In this document: positions 4,977 to 6,064 of the stretch, one piece after another
Layout of the letters: the number at the start of each line of letters is the position of its first letter
Numbering within the stretch: the stretch's first letter is position 1
From: Thermoleophilia bacterium
Lineage (GTDB): Bacteria > Actinomycetota > Thermoleophilia > Gaiellales > SKUG01
Assembly: GCA_025964455.1 (NCBI GenBank)
Contig: JAOPYU010000027.1
Span: 1 to 6,064, forward strand
Length of the DNA: 6,064 nucleotides
Direction: 5' to 3'
Notes under the pieces: model-generated
The model's input: only the letters and a program-made list of their open reading frames with translations
Told to the model about the DNA's origin: nothing
Database searches by the model: none
Position numbers and translations under genes: made by a program

Positions 4977-6064
4977 ATGGGCACTGCAGCTTCACCGGAC
5001 CTCCTCAACCGCTCGCTCCGCGACGGCGATGCGGCGGTCGCCGATCTCGTCCGCGCGGAGCTGCATCGCCAGCGCGACCAGATCGAGCTGATCGCGAGCG
5101 AGAACTTCACGTCGCGCGCCGTGCTCGAGGCGACGGGATCGGTGCTCACCAACAAGTACGCCGAGGGCTATCCCGGGCGCCGCTACTACGGCGGGTGCGA
5201 GGTGGTCGACCAGGTCGAGCAGCTCGCGATCGACCGCGCCAAGGAGCTGTTCGGCGCCGAGCACGCGAACGTGCAGCCGCACGCGGGCAGCCAGGCGAAC
5301 TTCGCGGCCTACATGGCGCTCCTCCAGCCGGGCGACACGATCCTGGCCATGAGCCTCGCCGACGGCGGACACCTCACCCACGGCCACAACGTCAACTTCA
5401 GCGGCAAGCTGTTCAACTTCGTCCACTACGGGGTCAGTCGGGACTCCCACCTGATCGACTTCGACCAGGTGCTGCGCCTCGCCAAGGAGCACCGTCCCAA
5501 GCTCATCGTCGCGGGTGGCAGCGCCTATCCGCGGGTGATCGACGCGGCGCGATTCCGCGAGGTGGCGGACGAGGTCGGCGCCCTGCTCATGATCGACATG
5601 GCGCACTTCGCCGGGCTCGTGGCTGCGGGCGTGCACCCCGACGTCGTCGCGCACAGCGACGTGGTGACGAGCACGACGCACAAGACGCTCCGCGGGCCGC
5701 GTTCAGGGCTGATCCTCTGCAAGGAGGAGCACGCCCAGAAGGTCGATCGCGCGATCTTCCCCGGCATGCAGGGCGGGCCGCTCTGCCACGTGATCGCCGG
5801 CAAGGCCGTCTGCTTCGCCGAGGCGATGACGCCCGAGTACCGCGCCTACGCACGCCAGGTCGTCGCCAACACGCAGGCGCTCTCGAGCGAGCTCGCGGAC
5901 GGTGGGTGGGCGCCGGTGAGCGGCGGGACCGACACGCACCTGGTGCTCGCGGACCTGCGCGCCATCAGCTGGACCGGCAAGGACGCCGAGGATCGGCTCG
6001 ACCAGGTCGGCATCACGGTCAACCGCAACGCCGTGCCGTTCGACGACCAGCCGCCGATGGTGAC
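4977..6064 (+). CDS. glyA: Serine hydroxymethyltransferase (5' part, runs off the window)
   Basis: The first 362 codons of a PLP enzyme that interconverts serine plus tetrahydrofolate with glycine plus 5,10-methylene-THF in the cytoplasm, the main source of one-carbon units. Recognised from the near-canonical blocks [18 protein letters not shown] (38-55), [15 protein letters not shown] (59-73), [11 protein letters not shown] (98-108), GGHLTHG (130-136), [17 protein letters not shown] (205-221) with Asp207 and His210 around the cofactor, [14 protein letters not shown] (231-244) with Lys236 as the PLP Schiff-base lysine, FPGMQGGP (261-268) and the VNRNAVPFD stretch near 348-356. About 60-70 residues, including the substrate-carboxylate arginine region, lie beyond the edge, judging from the usual family length of about 420. 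All expected active-site residues in view are intact. The gene is divergent from the PAP2 gene; the sua5-like gene lies upstream on the same strand, separated by about 4.7 kb of unrelated genes. Confidence 0.98.
   Translation, partial: MGTAASPDLLNRSLRDGDAAVADLVRAELHRQRDQIELIASENFTSRAVLEATGSVLTNKYAEGYPGRRYYGGCEVVDQVEQLAIDRAKELFGAEHANVQPHAGSQANFAAYMALLQPGDTILAMSLADGGHLTHGHNVNFSGKLFNFVHYGVSRDSHLIDFDQVLRLAKEHRPKLIVAGGSAYPRVIDAARFREVADEVGALLMIDMAHFAGLVAAGVHPDVVAHSDVVTSTTHKTLRGPRSGLILCKEEHAQKVDRAIFPGMQGGPLCHVIAGKAVCFAEAMTPEYRAYARQVVANTQALSSELADGGWAPVSGGTDTHLVLADLRAISWTGKDAEDRLDQVGITVNRNAVPFDDQPPMV

Noticed and set aside
4992..5681. 229-codon minus-strand open frame opposite glyA
   Set aside because: Antisense to near-canonical serine hydroxymethyltransferase; its Val/Arg/Asp/His-rich product is typical of a GC-driven shadow.

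Overview
The window is very GC-rich (my impression is about 70%, not counted). It reads like a bacterial chromosome of actinobacterial type. Thermoleophilia such as the Solirubrobacterales are my best guess, from base composition, codon use and gene content only; no rRNA or other taxonomic marker is present.

Layout: (1) 1-290 (+) is the 3' end of a YrdC/TsaC/Sua5-type threonylcarbamoyl-AMP synthase gene for tRNA t6A synthesis. (2) 291-386 is a short convergent spacer with a perfect 10-bp inverted repeat and a 9-bp tandem repeat. (3) 387-2147 (-) encodes a complete S8 subtilase resembling bacillopeptidase F, with an intact catalytic triad and a propeptide-like N-terminus but no visible signal peptide. 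(4) 2148-2362 is a divergent regulatory spacer containing a palindrome. (5) 2363-4006 (+) encodes a multi-pass GT39/PMT_2-like membrane glycosyltransferase. (6) 3859-4875 (-) encodes a PAP2-superfamily membrane phosphatase/phosphotransferase of the Aur1-like type, whose 3' end overlaps the glycosyltransferase gene antisense by 148 bp. (7) 4876-4976 is a divergent spacer with a -10-like box and a clear Shine-Dalgarno sequence. (8) 4977-6064 (+) is the first 362 codons of glyA, serine hydroxymethyltransferase, which runs off the window.

The outer genes (sua5 and glyA) are housekeeping and often lie close together in bacteria; Bacillus subtilis has ywlC ... glyA upstream of the atp operon. Here about 4.7 kb of accessory envelope-type genes in mixed orientations separates them. 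The glycosyltransferase and PAP2 protein could act on the same pool of polyprenyl-phosphate lipids, and the subtilase could process proteins, but no shared operon links the three. I see no transposase, integrase, CRISPR array, tRNA or rRNA. I found no convincing wholly new system. The most notable points are the leaderless-type subtilase with a DxDxDG insert, the long antisense overlap, and the insertion into a normally compact housekeeping neighbourhood.
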